Part shown: piece by piece, positions 61,590 to 64,000 of the stretch
How positions within the stretch are numbered: position 1 is the first letter of the stretch
Layout of the letters: the number at the start of each line of letters is the position of its first letter
NCBI GenBank assembly: GCA_027574665.1
Contig: CM050658.1
Location: 23,634,317-23,698,316 of the forward strand
DNA length: 64,000 nucleotides
Direction of reading: 5' to 3'
From: Rhynochetos jubatus
Lineage: Eukaryota; Chordata; Aves; Eurypygiformes; Rhynochetidae
Notes under the pieces: generated by a model
Database searches by the model: none
Told to the model about the DNA's origin: nothing
What the model saw: the letters and a program-made list of their open reading frames with translations, nothing else
Translations under genes and position numbers: made by a program

Positions 61590-64000
61590 GTAGGAGAGCC
61601 ATGCAGTCTTCCTTAAAGTGAAAAACTAAATCTCAAGTGTTTAAAAACAAACAAAACCCACCCCACCTTGTGAATAGATAGCAAATTGAAAGAATTGGCA
61701 GATGTCCGTGGTTCTGTTCGGCTCATGTTGCAGTCCTTCCCAGCCAGCATGTTCGGTGGGGTGGCAGGGACTGCGGTGGGGTGGCCTTGAGCCTGGGGGG
61801 GAGCTGCCTTTCCATGCACCTCTCCTTGTCTGCGCCTGGAGCACGTTCATAGGAAGGTCACTGCAGCAAGGAGGAACTGAAGAGGAGCCAGTCAAGTTCA
61901 GAATACAAGAGCTAAATTAAGTCTTTTCTCTTGCTGAGACACACAGAAATCACTAGAGAGGGAAAATGAAGCCTTGCTGAAATTTTCAGTGAGGGAAGGG
62001 GGATTAGCAGGCAGATATGCCCTACTTGGTTGCTCACTATGAGCTGTTGGAGGAGTGGGTGATGGGGTGGGATTGGTATTTTTTCTATTTTACTTTAAAC
62101 CTGGAGGTGGCTAAATGGGAACAGTTTAAAATAGTATTGTAGTTGCCATAGATACTCATCGAAATTGAAAATAGAGGGCTGGACCAAGCTTTTAGTCTGT
62201 CAGCCAAAGCAAGACTTGGATGCGAGTGATGAAACCTGAGTGGGTTTGAGGAATCATGCCGAAGCTTGTGTGGCCACCGTCAGTGATTCACCCATGCCAC
62301 AGAGGATGTGGATGTGTTTGACGTCACTGAGCAGCTCCAGTAAGGGTTCACATGGGCCTGGAGACTCTGGGAAGGGAAAAGTCCTTCATGCTTCAAACGT
62401 TTTCCTTCTTCTTTTGCCCCGGGAGGTCTGTGGAGCTCGGAAAAATGCCATGGAATGCTGCCTTCCTGGGACTGGGTTTGATTTTTATTTATTTAATGTT
62501 ACTGTGCAACAAGGCAGCAGCAAATTTAAAGTAGTTCAGCTGGATAAAAGCATCCTATTTACCTAAGGGTAAATTCAGTTTATTTGTCCCAGGAATGTGT
62601 GGCAAATGTGTGTCTAATTACAGATAAGGCAACTAACCCTTTCATTTCTTTCAATGAAAAAGAGTCTGCAAATGAAGTGGAAAATGTTTTGGTGAAATGT
62701 ATGAAGGTCTTTTCAAGGATTTGGTTATCACAAATGAGCCCTGCTTAAGGGGATTGGAAATGTTTTGTCCTATCCTTCTGCTTTGTGGGTGGCACTGGAT
62801 GTATTGGGACAATTTCGGCTGACAGTGGAAATCCCTTACTTTGAGATAAAAATCTGTTGTTCTGCCTGTGGAGATTTCCAGTTTCATCTGTCCGTTTTTA
62901 AGTTGGGAGGGCAAATCAGTATCGGTCCAGTGAAGATGATGGGGATGCACAGAATAATACATCAGTTGAGTCTGGCCTGAGAAGTGCATACTTAACACAT
63001 ATTTCCTCTCCAATTTCTTGCTCTGTAGGTGGTAGAGAATTAGTGCTTAATTATTTGCAGGCTGCGGACAACAACCAGCCACCTTTAACTGTTTACATTT
63101 CTGGATAAGGCTGGAGCTGAATGTTCTTTGTGGTTCAGTATTTCTCAAAATGTATGGAAGACTTTCTGTGCTTGTTTATCTTTTATACCATATACTGGGA
63201 TAAACGTTTGTTCACAAAGAGCTTTTATCTATTAAAAAACCCCAACGTTCATCCATGTCTGTATCACACTATGTATGATAAATCCGCTTTATGCCATTCA
63301 GCTTCCCAGCCTGTGAAAAGGCTCAGTCTGTCGTTCCAGAGGCTTGTGCGATTGTGGGAGTTCATAACTGAGGTGAACATCAGATCCAAGTCTTAAAGGT
63401 GGAGCTGAAGTTCTAGACTTGCATGGCTACGAGGAATTACATCTAGCACACATCACTTGGATAAAACATTAATTTCCCATTAAAAACGTTATGTTGCTGT
63501 GATAATTGTTCCTGTTTTGAGTAATCCTCATTTCCTGCCTGTCTCTGGTGACTCATCACAGCAGAGATATCATCCATTCTGCTTTGCAGATGCTCTCAAG
63601 CTGTCTATTCTTGATCTGACTCAGCTTCTTTATCATCAGCATCTTCTCTTGTTGCTATTGTGCTGTGAAAATGTATGCGTCATTAAGGATTGCATTCTCC
63701 TTCCAGCTTAAAAATTACTGGCACTGCTGGCTACACTTTTAAATTAACTCAAGAAAGTTGTAGGTTAAAGATTCACATTTGATGTTTTCAGATTGTCTCA
63801 GGTGTTGAACCTGCAGCTGAGAAGCCCAGGTGTTCAAAAATGTATGGCCCTCTCAGTCCTTATCTCTGTCTGGAATGGGAAAAAATCTTCTTTCCTTTCA
63901 GATTTTCTGTGAGTGGTTTGTCAGTCTAGTAAATTCCCAATGTGATCTGTGCATCCTGTAACTTCAACTAAACTTCACTTGAGAGGGTTAAAAGAGATGG

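Larger units (their letters stand above)
46899..64000 (+). other. FBLN2: FBLN2 intron 2, 5' part (continues beyond the window)
   Basis: It begins with the strong donor GTAAGA. I scanned by eye for the expected next exon, the cysteine-rich anaphylatoxin-like module starting with a Cys-Cys-Ala-Ala-Gly type motif, on the + strand and found none. The intron is therefore at least 17.1 kb. It contains a CR1 fragment at about 48135-48665, a 21-bp minisatellite near 56.1 kb, a 20-bp tandem duplication near 59.4 kb and poly-A/T tracts. Confidence 0.75.

Noticed and set aside
62240..62566. 108-codon frame containing a Cys-Cys pair, considered as the next FBLN2 exon
   Set aside because: Sequence around the Cys pair does not match the fibulin-2 module and the other expected cysteines are absent.

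Overview
This window looks like vertebrate nuclear DNA, most probably avian. It is about 64 kb of intron-rich, mostly non-coding sequence with a single clear protein-coding exon. It carries degenerate CR1-family LINE copies of the avian/reptilian type and one CpG island. No operon-like gene packing, Shine-Dalgarno sites, CRISPR arrays or rRNA/tRNA genes were seen. Nearly all open frames in the window are short chance ORFs.

The one gene I can support is fibulin-2 (FBLN2) on the + strand. Its first coding exon (start codon 45560, splice donor after 46898) encodes a signal peptide, the complete cysteine-rich Na segment and the cysteine-free Nb segment. The exon stops in phase 1 at the Pro-Glu-Gly that precedes the anaphylatoxin-like modules in known fibulin-2 proteins. 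I searched the rest of the window by eye for those modules, the calcium-binding EGF repeats and the fibulin C-terminal domain and did not find them, so the gene runs off the right edge.

Upstream, a TATA box (17875-17881), a CpG island (about 17905-18350) and a GTAAGT splice donor (18151) together form a convincing promoter and non-coding first exon. This implies a first intron of about 27.3 kb (18151 to about 45434). The second intron starts at 46899 and fills the remaining 17.1 kb or more.

Layout: 1 to about 9780 is intergenic DNA, with a possible polyadenylation signal of an upstream gene at the left edge. About 9850-10113 is a small GC-rich patch with a GC box and a strong splice donor, a possible alternative first exon. 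12620-13535 is an antisense CR1 LINE fragment. 17875-18150 is the promoter and exon 1. 18151-45434 is intron 1, with two CR1 3'-end relics, a 29-base G run and several AT-rich blocks that look like regulatory candidates. 45435-46898 is exon 2. 46899-64000 is intron 2, with a sense-strand CR1 fragment at about 48135-48665 and two small tandem repeats.

I found no undescribed biological system. The items most worth checking are leader uORFs and the choice of start, a retained-intron form that would encode a free N-domain, a basic patch and candidate tyrosine-sulfation sites in Nb, the candidate alternative promoter, and several perfect inverted repeats.
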